Shown: in pieces, positions 33,707 through 44,591 of the stretch | Layout: each line of letters starts with the position of its first letter | Numbering within the stretch: position 1 is the stretch's first letter | NCBI GenBank assembly: GCA_948470475.1 | Contig: OX419342.1 | Coordinates: 4,955,809 to 5,019,808 of the forward strand | DNA length: 64,000 bases | Source: Galaxea fascicularis | Taxonomy: Eukaryota; Cnidaria; Anthozoa; Scleractinia; Euphylliidae | Direction of reading: 5' to 3' | Notes under the pieces: generated by a model | Told to the model about the DNA's origin: nothing | Database searches by the model: none | The model's input: the letters and a program-made list of their open reading frames with translations, nothing else | Position numbers and translations under genes: made by a program

Positions 33707-35808
33707 TTTGGCGTTTGAAGTTAAATCACTTCAGTAACAAAGCTATATTTTACGATAAAATTCGCAGTGAACGCTCAAACTGCATGCAAAACAGTCTCAG
33801 CCGCAGGATGAGGCCTCAAACAATGAAATAACACAAATTCCCTGCCCTAATTCCAAATCATTGTATTTCAAACATAACAGGATAAATAGATAATTGTCGA
33901 GTTCACTCAACCGTGTTTTGTTCTTTGTTCGACTTAGGGGTGGGGGGTGTTTCAAAGCCTGCAAATCGTAATTTACAGATAATTAAATGCAAGGCCCATT
34001 ATAGCTGAATAGACTAATAGAAAAGTTAAAATAAAAACTGTAAAACTATTATTTTGTGAAATTGCTTAAATTATCTCAGTTTACAACTGCATCGTTTCTT
34101 CTTAGGAGACAGCCCCACCCTGTGAGAGTATTCAGCTGCATGCCAGCATGAGCATTGACCTCAGCTGTCACATTGCGTTACTCAGAGTTCAACGCGAAAA
34201 TCTGTTCGTACAAACTCGTCCAGCGGGCATGGCTTTCTCTACCCGAAAGGCCCTGTGAAATAGGTATCAAAATAATTTCGTTTAGACTGCTCCACCTCTC
34301 TCAAAAATAAACACGAACGGCAGTTTGAAAAACATGTTTCGTTGAGTTTTCGTGACTCTTGAGACCTCTTAGAGTTATTGTCACTCATGCGAGACAGAGC
34401 TCTTATAGTTATTATCACTCATGCAAGACAGACAGTAATTTACCATACATGGGCAAAGAACACAGTCGAAACTGATGACTTCAGCATTACTGGAGAGTTG
34501 AGGGAGGTTGTTTGTTTTCCTCTAGCATCAACTATTTTCGAGATATTGTTGAGCTGATTGAAAATCAAGACAATGGAATTAAGAAACATACCTTTCCCGA
34601 TGCAAACACTGCACTCTATTCTACGTTCTATGCATATGTCTAGTGTTGTTGGGTAGGAGGTGGGGGGTGGGGGAGGGGGGGAAGGGCGCTAGTGTCACTA
34701 CCCCACCACTCCTGAGGAAACCCTGATTAACCTGCACCAGTTCCTCGTGTGTTCAAAGTAGCGATGGTGGAAAACGTTGGATTGTGAATTTGTCATGGTA
34801 GTGAAAAAATAAAGCTATGACCAATAGAGTCACCGGATTCTATCTAAGTCACTTAGAATCCGGTGACCCTATTGGTCATCGCTTTATTTAATCAAGCCCT
34901 CATCAATTCAAAACTTCAGCAGCCCCCACCTCCTTTCTTGGGGGCATTCCATCTTCCGAATGCTGATTGATGAATTTGATCTTTGCTAAAGAGGTTGTTC
35001 CCTGTTAGCAGAGGTAAAAAGAAGGTTAGGGAATTGCGGAATACCTGGATTACGTTGAAACAAGAAAGAAAAAAACATGTCTTTTCCCACGATTAAAACA
35101 CTGTACACACCGTTGGTTTTCATTAAGACAGTGTCCTGTTAAGTCCTAATATGCCCAGTGATCAGAGCCTACTTTCTCCTTACAGTAATCACCAGTTTCA
35201 GCTAACACACAGGTTATGAGAATAAAGGAAATGATCGTCCAACATGAAATGTCTTGATGTTTAACCAAATCCTCTAAACTATTAGTATAAGAAATATGAG
35301 ACTGAGACCAGGTACATTGCTGTTAGGGCTTAACGCCGAGCACATTTCTAATTGGAACGTTTTCCCCCAAATCCTGGTCAAGGCGGACCGTCACGTGCAT
35401 ATGAAAAATAGTTTCAATCAGGTTGACGGTGGCTATTTAGTTCATTGAAAAACAGATCTCATTGAATACGCCGCAGTACCTCGCGCTTTTTTGTTTAGCG
35501 CATTTTAAAGAAATTCAAAGTTTATTCCTCTCCGACTTAAAGTATGAAGTCAAAGTCATGTCGTCAAGCTGGCGAGAAATCACTGAAAATGTTATTGATA
35601 CTGGTTTTAATTGCCACTCAATTGTTTTCTTTTTGTGATTTTTATTGATGACGAACAGTGCCCATAGCAACATTCGTTTATTGGTCGATCGACGAGTGGG
35701 AGCGTCCCTCAAATGTACCATTATTTATTGAGGCAAGAAAGGCATCAGGTACCAAACGTCAGTGGTTGTGCATAACCTCAAACAAGTTTTTCCTCCTTGG
35801 ACAGTAAA
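33707..35808. other. Divergent spacer between calmodulin-like A and the Ly6 gene
   Basis: The genes on either side point away from each other, so both promoters should lie here. I could not place a TATA box with confidence. Contains the hairpin at 34807-34889 and a G-rich tract near 34655-34685. The minus ORF at 35515-35721 has no recognisable domain. Confidence 0.5.
34807..34889. mobile_element. Small foldback element
   Basis: AAATAAAGCTATGACCAATA then GAGTCACCGGATTCTA on the left. The right arm is TAGAATCCGGTGACCC then TATTGGTCATCGCTTTATTT. Arms are about 35 bp with a loop of about 11 nt. No clear target duplication. Confidence 0.7.
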
Positions 35809-38800
35809 ATGAAAATGCAACTAGTCGTCTGTTTTCTCTCTCTCTTCATAGTTCACCAAGGTAAGAATTTATTTTAAATGACGGCGGAATAGGTAGTTAT
35901 ACAAATCAATTGCTTACCGACGGCTAACGCCAGACGAAAAACAAGAGCAATGTTGTCTGTAAACCGTAAGCCGTAAATAGCATTACAGTTTCCCTAACGC
36001 CCTTCGAACCTCGAAATGCTTCTTTAATCTTGTTTAGATACTAACTCTTAAACACTTAAATACTCTTAAATACTTAAAATACTCAAGCAAATGGTCTTAA
36101 ATGATCATGATGTACTGTCAAAAATAAGTTCACATGCAAGTCTTTATGATTGAGCCATTATCAGTCTGGTGATTGTAGTCCTCAGAAGGGCATTTGCTCT
36201 ATAATTAGAAACTGGCATGGGTTGATCGATCCAGCATTCAGCTCAGGAAAAAGCAGTTACTCAAACGATCATTCCAACAGAACTCGTGCGCTGACGAACT
36301 ATTCGGTCGAGTGAAAATAGCTGAAGATGAAAGGATAGATGAAAGACGTTGCCCTTGTTTCATTGCAATTGATCATTACTTCTGCTCTCATGGTCCCAAT
36401 CAACACCGGTTGCAAGTACATCAAGTTGCTAGTTCGGCGTGCTTGTTTATCAAACGCCCTCTCGTTTTCTGGTAAAATCGTGGTTATTAAAATATTGCGA
36501 AATGGTCAGCTAATTATTTATCGTTTATTCTGCTTGTTACATTACTTGGGACCAGTTATCATTTGAATTTTTCGCACTGCGGTACAACTTGAAATCTAGT
36601 ATAAAAAAAGAGCCATATTGCTTACAGCGGTTCCCAATCACACGCGACCTCTAACGATTTTTTCCTCCTTTGAAAATGAGTTTTTGGTGGACGTCAATCA
36701 AATGTTTCCATGACAATAATGGCGTTTCGTTTCCCGCGCTCCGTGGCTGGTTGAGTATAAGTTCATAAAGAGATGTCGGCGTTCCAACGCTTTTTGCAGG
36801 ATTTTGCAGCAGGAAATACGCTTGATGTCGATTCTCAGGATAGCCAGGAGTACGAAGACGTCGAATGTTCACAGATTTATTTACCAGGTCTTGACGAAAC
36901 ACAAATCGTCGATGAGGAAAATGAAACCGTAATTTCAGTACCTTCTTTACTGTCAATCCCATTTGCTGTACAGTTCTGCTGAGGGTTTGTATTGCAAACA
37001 ATTCACCGGTCTGATACTCCAACCACGACTGCAACTCGTCCAGATAGAGCTCTGGATTGTCTTCTATAGCACGGCGAATGACAAGAATTTCTGCGGCTAA
37101 AATAATCCACATCCATACAAAGTTGATAAACAGTCAATCTCCACAACGCTACTAATTTCAGAGGCCAACATTTCCGGCTACCTGATATTTTTCGTTTTGT
37201 TGACTTTCTTCTCGGCGGATCGCTTACGGCTCCAGTGTTTTCGTACAATCGAATCACCTTCTTCACAAAAGTTTTACTGACAAAGAGTGTTTCTGATATT
37301 TGATTCACAGATAGACCACGTTGTCTCGACATAATAACTCTCCACCTTAACGAAATGGGAAGTGATTTAGTCATAATAAGCGACGACAATATGAACATGG
37401 ACGGCCGCGAAACTACCGCGAAATGATCTGACTACTGTTGTTGTCATGGAAACATTTGATTGACGTCCACCAAAAACTCATTTTCAAAGGAGGAAAAAAT
37501 CGTTAGAGGTCGCGTGTGATTGGGAACCGCTGTAAATAGCGTGAGAACATGTGTGAGAGAGCAATAACATCTGAACATCTTATACAAACAGAATTCTCCT
37601 CGATGAATTTTCATTCAAATGAACCGAGTCGCAATGGATTTTTCCGATTTTAATATCGTCGGCACTTGCTTTGTTTCAGTTCAGTTGGTTCCACTGAACA
37701 ACTCAAAAGTTTTCTCTCTCTCTACAAAAAAATTGCCGAGTACACTGCTCGGCAGGCCCAATATCGAATCGGAAACAGTTTCTATAGCGTTCTGAAAACG
37801 TACAAAAATTGAAGTGCCTTATTTCACAGGACACTTGAGTTGTTGTGTACCATATGTTTATTTACATAACACTTGACGGTTGTCCGGTGGCCGACTTTTA
37901 TCCGATTCAATGTTACCATCGTGCGGCTGTTTAAATCAGCTATGGTGATCAAGTGACTAACTCCGAGTTTACCTCAACATCAGCGAGTTGTAACGTAACC
38001 ATGTATCAAAGATCTCGATTGGCATTTGTTTTCTGAAAAGCTTCCCTGCTTCAACTTTTTTTCAGGACTCCATGTCATCTAGTTACACAGGTTTGCCAAA
38101 AATAATATTCACTGGCCAAAGATGGCGGCGTGAAGGACGTAAACAGCTCGCTTCCTTCAAGAATGTTGTGATCTTTACCGACCGACGGAAGACCTAGCCT
38201 CTTGAAGGACATAAACGCTCGCCGGCCAAGGTTAATTTGAGTTTTAAGCGGCCACTTCAAGAGTGCTGTGACGGAACTCTGTTATACAGCCCCTCTACTT
38301 TTTTTTCGTTCTGACAAACAGATTTATATGGCGTCAAGCGCTGTTTAAGATCTTTTCGTAAGCAACATTCGTTGACGAATGTTTACCGTTCATAACCTGT
38401 GCGAAAAGTAAAGTACGTCTTGGTCCCGATATCTTACGGTTAAAATGCTACACCCCATCTGCTTTAACCCTTAAAAGCCCAACTACGCATATATGCGTTG
38501 TAAATACCATTACTACTTTTGATATTTGTTTCTTGTTGAACTTAAGAGTCAACATTACGAAAGTGTGTTCATTGTGCCGACGGGTTGGTGTGACATCCAT
38601 CGCAGCCTAAAACGTCCACAATGATTCCCGGTGTCCATTGCAGTGAACCGTTCTTAAGGCAACAAATCCCAAAAATCCAGCATTTTGCTCCAAGAGCAAC
38701 ACCAAAAAAGTGTCAATCCTTTAAGATAAAAACTTGCTCAAAAAATCAAAAGTTTGCGTTAACAACACACCTCAAAGCCAGATCTTGGTATTTAGCTGGA

Positions 38801-40837
38801 AAATTCCTTCTCACTTTATTTGCCGGCCCTTGTTGCTCCATTTGATGAAAGCCAGTGTCGAGAATACAACCGTTGCCTCGTTCATGCCCGAAAAGAATTC
38901 TGGGTAATTCCGCCATAACTCGAAAAGGGAACTCTTACCATTTCCATTTCAAAGAATTATTACACCCAGTCCTGCCACCCAGTCCTACCAGCAAAATATC
39001 GCGTCGGTTGAAAATTTTCCTAGTCAAAACTTGGCCAAATAGTCTTGGTAGGTCCTGGAAGCCATCCACAGATGGGCCAGAGAGACAACTTCACTCGTGA
39101 ACCCGCCAAACTTGATACAAACATCTTTGGCGTCCCAGTCTACATGAAACCACCTCTCACCTCTGTTTTCTTTCAGAGGCTTGCCTCTACCCACATTCCA
39201 GCTTAATGATGCCGACTTGTGGGCTTCTGCAGAGGAAAATGGCTCGAAAACACACTCATAAAGCAAGAAACCGAGCCGATTTGAACTCATCAAAACACGA
39301 ACTGTTGATCTAGGTCACGTGATGCCCAAGTCTGAGCCCAAAGTGTCTCGAAACCGCTAATATTGTAATGGATACTGTATATAAGAACAAACAAAGTGAG
39401 GCAAAGTTTGTCTCGCCAAATTACAAGTGAGAAAATAAGCAACACTTGGTACTTTAAGGGTTAAAAGGGAACACTGGATATCACGTGACCAAGGTATTTG
39501 ACACCCTTAGGAAACAGCTATGATGAGCCTTGACTTAAACCCATGGTTAGGGTTGGGATTGCAGAAATGATGTCAGTTCCATTGACCTTTGCCAGTGTTT
39601 TGGCTTAGAGCTAGATTTGGGTCAGGTGCTGGGTTTGGGCATCCACAAGTCACGTGACAAGCATTCTCATCACACTCTGGAACCCTGGTGCGACTAGCCA
39701 CACGGTACTGGTCTTGCTGAGACCAAAACATTTTGCGCTAACCTGGTACTTTCAAAAACTGACCACCCCCCTTACTTGCACTTTGTGTTCTGATTCCAAA
39801 TTGAGCCCTGCAAGGCTTTTGCCAACTACCCTCCCCATCTAAATCTTTATCCTTTACTACGATTTACACAAAACTTCCTAGTGTTACTAGTACCACACGT
39901 AGTTATCAGTTTGCATAGTTTGCAACATCAAAATAGCAATATAGTGACAAAAGCAGGTTTTAATTAAAAGGGAACACTGGATATCACGTGACCAAGGTAT
40001 TTGACACCCTTAGGAAACAGCTATGATGAGCCTTGACTTAAACCCATGGTTAGGGTTGGGATTGCAGAAATGATGTCAGTTCCATTGACCTTTGCCAGTG
40101 TTTTGGCTTAGAGCTAGATTTGGGTCAGGTGCTGGGTTTGGGCATCCACAAGTCACGTGACAAGCATTCTCATCACACTCTGGAACCCTGGTGCGACTAG
40201 CCACACGGTACTGGTCTTGCTGAGACCAAAACATTTTGCGCTAACCTGGTAATTCAAAAACTGACCACCCCCCTTACTTGCACTTTGTGTTCTGATTCCA
40301 AATTGAGCCCTGCAAGGCTTTTGCCAACTACCCTCCCCATCTAAATCTTTATCCTTTACTACGATTTACACAAAACTTCCTAGTGTTACTAGTACCACAC
40401 GTAGTTATCAGTTTGCATAGTTTGCAACATCAAAATAGCAATATAGTGACAAAAGCAGGTTTTAATTAAACGTTCACCGGCCAAGGTTAATTGGACCTTT
40501 TAGCGGCCACTTCAAACGAGAATGCTGTGAACTCTGTTTTAAAAACAACCCCTTTACTTTTTCAGTCCTACTGACAAACAGTTTAACATATGACGTCAAG
40601 CGCTGTTTAATTAAGATCTTTTCACACGCAACATTCGTTGACATATGCTCCATTTATGATGTACGTCTTGGTCCAGTCCTGATATCGGTTTTATTAGCGA
40701 GTTTTAGTAAAAAAAAAAAAAAGCAGTCCTATTAAATTCAATTAACAAGCAAATGTATGAGTCAGATCTAATCTACAAGAAAAGGAAGAAAATGCTGATG
40801 TTAAGTCCTTTTTGTCCGTGTAGCTTAAGGCCTTACC

Positions 40838-40873
<36 letters not shown>

Positions 40874-42308
40874 CTGAGTCAATAGCCCATGAGGCCGAAA
40901 AGTAAAATCCAACTAGTTGGTCAAAAAAAATATCGAGACAAAACATCTTTCGCTAGTTAAAGCTAGACTTTAATTCTTATTTGCCGCCAAAACAAAGACG
41001 ATAGAAATATTAGTTGCAAAAGGAGTCAAATTTACGGTAACATTTGTCAACAGTTCAAATTTATTTTGTGCATTCCTACCGTTAAATATCTTCATTCCAT
41101 ATTTAGTTGACTTCTTTGTAGATTTTGGTATAGATTTATGTAATAATGAGCTCAAATACTCGTTCGTAACTTCAGCAAAACGCGATTCAGCCGCCATTGT
41201 TTTGGTTTTCAAAGCCGGCGCTTTTCGCTACTAGTGGGCTATAACAACTAGCCTACTAGTAGCTCAACCAATCAGAACGCAGCATTGATAATAGACCACT
41301 AGTTGGATTTTACTAAAGAGGAATATACAGTGATCGTGAAAGGTAATACCCTATTCATAACGCATTTAAGAAAAAAACTATTGTGACAGCAAATCCACGC
41401 TCAATGTGTTTTTTTCACAGAGGCATCATGTGATGTTAATTGTTTTGTTGTTGCCTTTTTCTCATCGTGTTGCTTTAGCCTTTTCCACGTAATCCCCTAC
41501 GTTTTTGCCGGTGGCCAACATTTTCTCGATCACGGTCAAATGCCCCACCGGGCGGGGTGCGTTTCTCATCAAATTCCCCACCATACGGACTTAACCTCTC
41601 GTCAATGGGGGATGGGTATTCTTGTATTTTACTGATACATAAACCCCATCATATTTTATCTCAGTGTTACCGCGCAGGGGGAGGGGTTGGGGATCCATTC
41701 ACTTTTTGTGGAAAAAAAAAAATGAAAAGTACTTTCACGGGATAATGGTGGACGGTGAAAGCTGACGGACCTCGTGGGAAAACCTCTGAGGCCTGACAGA
41801 ATAAGTCTTATGAATTAAACAGAGTAAATATGCGTTTTAAGCATTTTTAAAGTCAGCCCCCTCCCCTCCCCTGTCCTGATGCAATGACCTTCACCTGTGT
41901 CAAAGATCCTAACGTGATGCATTGTGTAAAACTTCAGAACAAAGTTAATCACCAAAATGGGTACTACAGCACTCTTCTTGTCTGTTCTCAGGATCGAGCT
42001 TAAAGTGTTACTCATGCACCAGCACCACGTCATGGAAAGATTGCAATCAAACCATGGTGCAGTGCTCACCAAACGAGGACCAGTGCATTAAAGTCAGCAT
42101 CACGGCAAGTGGTAAGAGGGCTTTCTACAAGGGCTGCGCAGCCAGTGTAGCGTGCAAGAAATCCAGTAATCCCATATGCAGAGAGTCTTCAGGCTCAGTT
42201 GAATGTGAAATCTCATGCTGCGACGAAGACCACTGCAACACCGGGCCAACCTTTGGGGTCAGCGGAATTTTGCTGTTGGTATGCGCCGTAACGTACGCGC
42301 TGTTGTAA
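35809..42308 (+). CDS. Ly6/uPAR-domain protein, GPI-anchored type
   Basis: Two exons, 35809-35860 and 41992-42308, joined phase 1 to 1 (GT-AG), total 369 nt, 122 aa. Exon 1 is a signal peptide (MKMQLVVCFLSLFIVHQ). Exon 2 holds one three-finger domain: it opens LKCYSC, has twelve cysteines in all and closes with the diagnostic CCDEDHCN. A hydrophobic C-terminus (GVSGILLLVCAVTYALL) fits a GPI-anchor signal. A GTAAG inside exon 2 near 42112 is best ignored, because reading through keeps the Ly6 cysteine pattern. AATAAA follows at 42359-42364. The protein should be displayed at the cell surface; no ligand can be named. The intron is 6.1 kb and full of transposons. Confidence 0.9.
36651..37398 (-). 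pseudogene. Tc1/mariner-like transposase, DNA-binding part only
   Basis: Exon 37182-37398 encodes a helix-turn-helix (LPISLRWRVIMSRQRGLSV, then NQISETLFVSKTFVKKVIRL) ending KRKIS. An 85-bp GT-AG intron (37097-37181) joins it in frame to AAEILVIRRAIEDNPELYLD and LQSWLEYQTGE, the second HTH. After LTVKKV the frame no longer resembles a transposase and no DDE/D catalytic region is present. The likely start is MTKSLPIS at 37374. The intron removes the apparent frame break between the two ORFs. Confidence 0.8.
36773..36982 (+). CDS. Acidic 69-aa ORF inside the Tc1/mariner-like element
   Basis: Plus-strand ORF, convergent with and overlapping the decayed end of the transposase. It starts MSAFQRFLQDFAAGN and has a D/E-rich middle (DSQDSQEYEDVE, DETQIVDEENE). 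Composition is protein-like, but it has no domain I recognise and could be chance. Confidence 0.3.
   Translation: MSAFQRFLQDFAAGNTLDVDSQDSQEYEDVECSQIYLPGLDETQIVDEENETVISVPSLLSIPFAVQFC
38190..38445 (+). repeat. Diverged duplicate of 40470-40690
   Basis: Blocks shared with 40470-40690: CCGGCCAAGGTTAATT, AGCGGCCACTTCAA, GTGCTGTGA/ATGCTGTGA, CTGACAAACAG, GACGTCAAGCGCTGTTTAA (GGCGTCAAG in this copy), CAACATTCGTTGAC and GTACGTCTTGGTCC. The two copies bracket the piggyBac-like element and the tandem 503-bp units. Confidence 0.75.
38468..39460. mobile_element. piggyBac-like element, TTAA target duplication
   Basis: A 993-bp element flanked on both sides by TTAA, with ends CCCTTAAAAG and CTTTAAGGG. 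A perfect palindrome, ACGCATATATGCGT, lies just inside the left end, as is common subterminally in piggyBac-type elements. There is no transposase ORF, so it is non-autonomous. It sits in the Ly6 intron. Confidence 0.7.
39461..40469 (+). repeat. Tandem duplication, two 503-bp units bounded by TTAA
   Basis: Units begin at 39461 and 39964 (TTAAAAGGGAACACTGG...) and the second ends with TTAA at 40466-40469. They are nearly identical; the one clear difference is GGTACTTTCAAAA against GGTAATTCAAAA. Both contain GTCACGTGACAAGC and a CACCCCCCTTACTTGCAC block. No ORF of note. It is either a very recent duplication or an assembly duplication. Confidence 0.92.
40470..40690 (+). repeat. Diverged duplicate of 38190-38445
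   Basis: Partner copy of the segment at 38190; see shared blocks there. It starts directly after the second TTAA-bounded unit. Confidence 0.75.
40901..41314. mobile_element. TIR element with AGTAAAATCCAACTAGTTGG ends
   Basis: A 414-bp element opening AGTAAAATCCAACTAGTTGG and closing CCACTAGTTGGATTTTACT, with a hairpin of GAGCCC...GGGCTC type just upstream. It contains a minus-strand ORF (40970-41212) and is related by its termini to 24471-24655. Confidence 0.7.
40970..41212 (-). CDS. 80-aa ORF resembling a Crypton-type N-terminus
   Basis: MKTKTMAAESRFAEVTNEYL then LLHKSIPKSTKKSTKYGMKI. The FAEV...(I/V)PKxTKKxTKxGxK pattern resembles N-terminal segments of tyrosine-recombinase (Crypton/ZMYM-QRICH1-like) proteins common in invertebrate genomes. 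No catalytic domain follows. The assignment is by memory of the motif only; it may be a captured gene fragment. Confidence 0.45.
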   Translation of the reverse strand: MKTKTMAAESRFAEVTNEYLSSLLHKSIPKSTKKSTKYGMKIFNGRNAQNKFELLTNVTVNLTPFATNISIVFVLAANKN

Positions 42309-42728
42309 TCACGAAGTTTCGTGTTTGAATTAAAAAGTTTTCTGGATATTTGAAACATAATAAAGTTTTGTTTTGTATTTTGAACTTGTTTTCCAGTAAG
42401 ATCAGAATTAACCTCTTTTTGTAGAAGCTCTTTTGTCTACATCAATAAACATCTTGCGTGCTAATTATATTGTTTCTTGTGGCTTAGTGGTCTCAATAGC
42501 CAACTACCGGAATTTCGTGTTTCGTTCTTAGCACTTTTCTAAACACAGAAAAACAGCCAGCTTGTTTATTTACCAGTCAAGGCTACCCCTCAATATCGGC
42601 TATTTTAAAGCTTACCACCCCACCCCCACTTACTTTCATTTTGCACGTTGATACGGCATTGAGCCGTCTTCGAGGCCTTTGCCGAATACCACCCCTCTAA
42701 AACCTGGTCCTTTACTTAGTTTTGCACC
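42309..42728. other. Ly6 3' UTR and spacer
   Basis: AATAAA at 42359-42364 lies 51 bp after the Ly6 stop. No further gene. Ends with TTTTGCACC, the direct repeat flanking the nested insertion. Confidence 0.6.
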
Positions 42729-43289
42729 TAACCCAGACCTTCCAACCTCTGAAACATCCAAACCTTGAGATCCCAAAAATTTACTTGAAGAAACCTTGAG
42801 ATTTGGGTCCCAAACCTTGAGATTTTCAAATTTTCCGCCATCTTGAACACGTGGCATCCTATCACGCGCGAATACACGCGTGGACACTCGATAGTCGATT
42901 ATCAATGAACGCGTACTGGAGCAACAAACGTTTTACTATTATTTATAGACTATAATACGTAAAAATTATAAATTAAGTTGATTGAACTGAGATGAAAAGA
43001 CATGAAAATGGTGATAAAGACAGACTGAACACATAAATTTGATTTCATTTTAGGTTGTTTTTGATTGAGATTGCCATTTTATTATTTATTCAATATTGTG
43101 AAAAACCTTGAGATTTAGAGACTAAACCGTGAGACCGTGAGATGACACCTTAAACCGTGGGTCTCACGGCCAAACCGTGAGAGTTGGAAGGTCTGCTAAC
43201 CTGCGATCAGGCGTCCTTCCCTTGTTCTTTGTATGGCGGGGTTTCCGTTTTCCGTTCGCCGAAAACAAAAAACGCCTGATCGCAGGTTC
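42729..43289. mobile_element. Foldback element (TAACCTGCGATC type) carrying an insertion
   Basis: Outer element flanked by a 9-bp direct repeat TTTTGCACC (42720-42728 and 43290-43298). Its main body is the foldback AACCTGCGATCAGGCG...CGCCTGATCGCAGGTT (43198-43288), and its first bases TAACC are stranded at 42729-42733. The gap is filled by the inner element at 42734-43195. Confidence 0.7.
42734..43195. mobile_element. Inner TIR element, CAGACCTTCCAAC termini
   Basis: A 462-bp element with TIRs CAGACCTTCCAAC and GTTGGAAGGTCTG, flanked by CTAACC on both sides (42728-42733 and 43196-43201). Its interior repeats AAACCTTGAGAT and AACCGTGAGA motifs near both ends. It inserted into the tip of the outer foldback. 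Confidence 0.75.
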
Positions 43290-43298
43290 TTTTGCACC

Positions 43299-43713
43299 AA
43301 ACGTTCTGGTGTTACTACTGGCACAGATTATTATTAGTTTCGATAGTTTGCTGGATGAAAATCGCAAGATAATTGCAAAGACGGCTTTTGATTAAAAGAT
43401 CCGGTTTTTGTGAAAACATATTTCTATGAAATTACGTTGCACTATTTTAAGGCTGTTAAAAAAAACCAGGATCGTAACTGATTGACAAAACCAGGATCGG
43501 ATAGGATCGAATTGGACCGGGTAGGATCGGACTGGACTGGCAAAGCCTGACCGGATCAGCGAAAGTCGGATAATACTAACATTTAAAATGTTATCTGGTT
43601 AAAAATATTTAGCCGATGCTGGAGCCTCGTCGTCAGGGTTATAAATTTAGCTAATGATGGTCGTGACTTTGGAGCCGGGAACTTCTTGTTGACGCGTTTG
43701 CAAATGATTCATG
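43299..43713. other. Spacer
   Basis: No gene seen. A short tract of GGATCGGA/GGACCGG repeats lies near 43470-43560. Confidence 0.5.
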
Positions 43714-43721
43714 CAGTGTTC

Positions 43722-43834
43722 TAGCCTGCGAATACAGCCGCCTCTCAACGCTCCCGGCCCCCGAGGGGCGACTCTCTCGCGAAACGCCCCTCGGGGGCCG
43801 GGAGCGATGAGAGGCGGCTGTATTCGCAGGCTAA
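43722..43834. mobile_element. hAT-like hairpin MITE, 8-bp target duplication
   Basis: Near-perfect GC-rich hairpin. The left arm opens TAGCCTGCGAATACAGCCGC, the right arm closes GCGGCTGTATTCGCAGGCTA, and the arms continue as GCTCCCGGCCCCCGAGGGGC. The loop is about 14 nt. Flanked by CAGTGTTC at 43714-43721 and 43835-43842. The length of the duplication suggests hAT. Confidence 0.82.
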
Positions 43835-43842
43835 CAGTGTTC

Positions 43843-44591
43843 CAGATAACGTTCAGATACCGGGGGTCATGAAAGATTTTTAAGGGGTCAGTAGACATGC
43901 CGGTCCCCTTAAATTTTCTTACTCAACAACTCAGTGTGTTTGGTCAGGTAGCAATAATAACGCCTCTGCCATCGATAAAGGCAATTATCGTATTGCAGAG
44001 TTACACTATGACGGGCTCATCCCGCTGGGTGTAAAAACCTGTGAAGTTTACGAATGATGTAAAACAAAGACAACAAAACATTATAAACAGTAGTGTACAG
44101 CAAAACAATACCTCATAAAACAAAGAAAACCTCGTGAGGTTTTTTACACTGAAGATGACCCCTATGACGACCCTCAGTGCGCATAACTCTTGTCTACTTA
44201 CAGGACAATACAGCATTTTTATTTCAACAATTCGTTAGTCTATTTTCATAATTTGGTTCTTTTGCATTCTTTTTATCACATTACATTAAAGAAATTTTCG
44301 AGACATCCGGGAGTTTGAATTTTTGAAGCACCCGCTCTGAGAAGTATGATCAATAAATGTTTTTTAATTTCGCTTACCCCACCCACCACTCTCCTGGCCA
44401 CCCCACTGACAAATACGTGTACACTCCTCATTTGCATAATAATAAGCATCTTTATATTGGGATAAGGATGTAGAATGCCAAGTTTATTCTCTCGAGTGAA
44501 TTAGCAATTCGATTAAACACAAGTCATTTTAATACTTCGATCTCGAAAACGATTCTAATCACTGTTGCTGTATTTCGACGACGTCAATCGC
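43843..44591. other. Spacer upstream of MFS gene 1
   Basis: No gene seen. It should contain the MFS gene 1 promoter; no clear TATA box was placed. Confidence 0.4.

Larger units (their letters stand above)
36625..37532. mobile_element. Tc1/mariner-superfamily element with 92-bp TIRs
   Basis: A 908-bp element, TA on both sides. Its first and last 92 bp (36625-36716 and 37441-37532) are reverse complements, opening CAGCGGTTCCCAATCACACG. It encodes only the DNA-binding half of a transposase on the minus strand, so it is an internally deleted derivative. The near-identity of the TIRs suggests a fairly recent insertion. It lies in the Ly6 intron. Confidence 0.9.

Noticed and set aside
36773..36982. 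Calling the acidic ORF a second transposon protein with confidence
   Set aside because: Only composition supports it; listed as a low-confidence feature.
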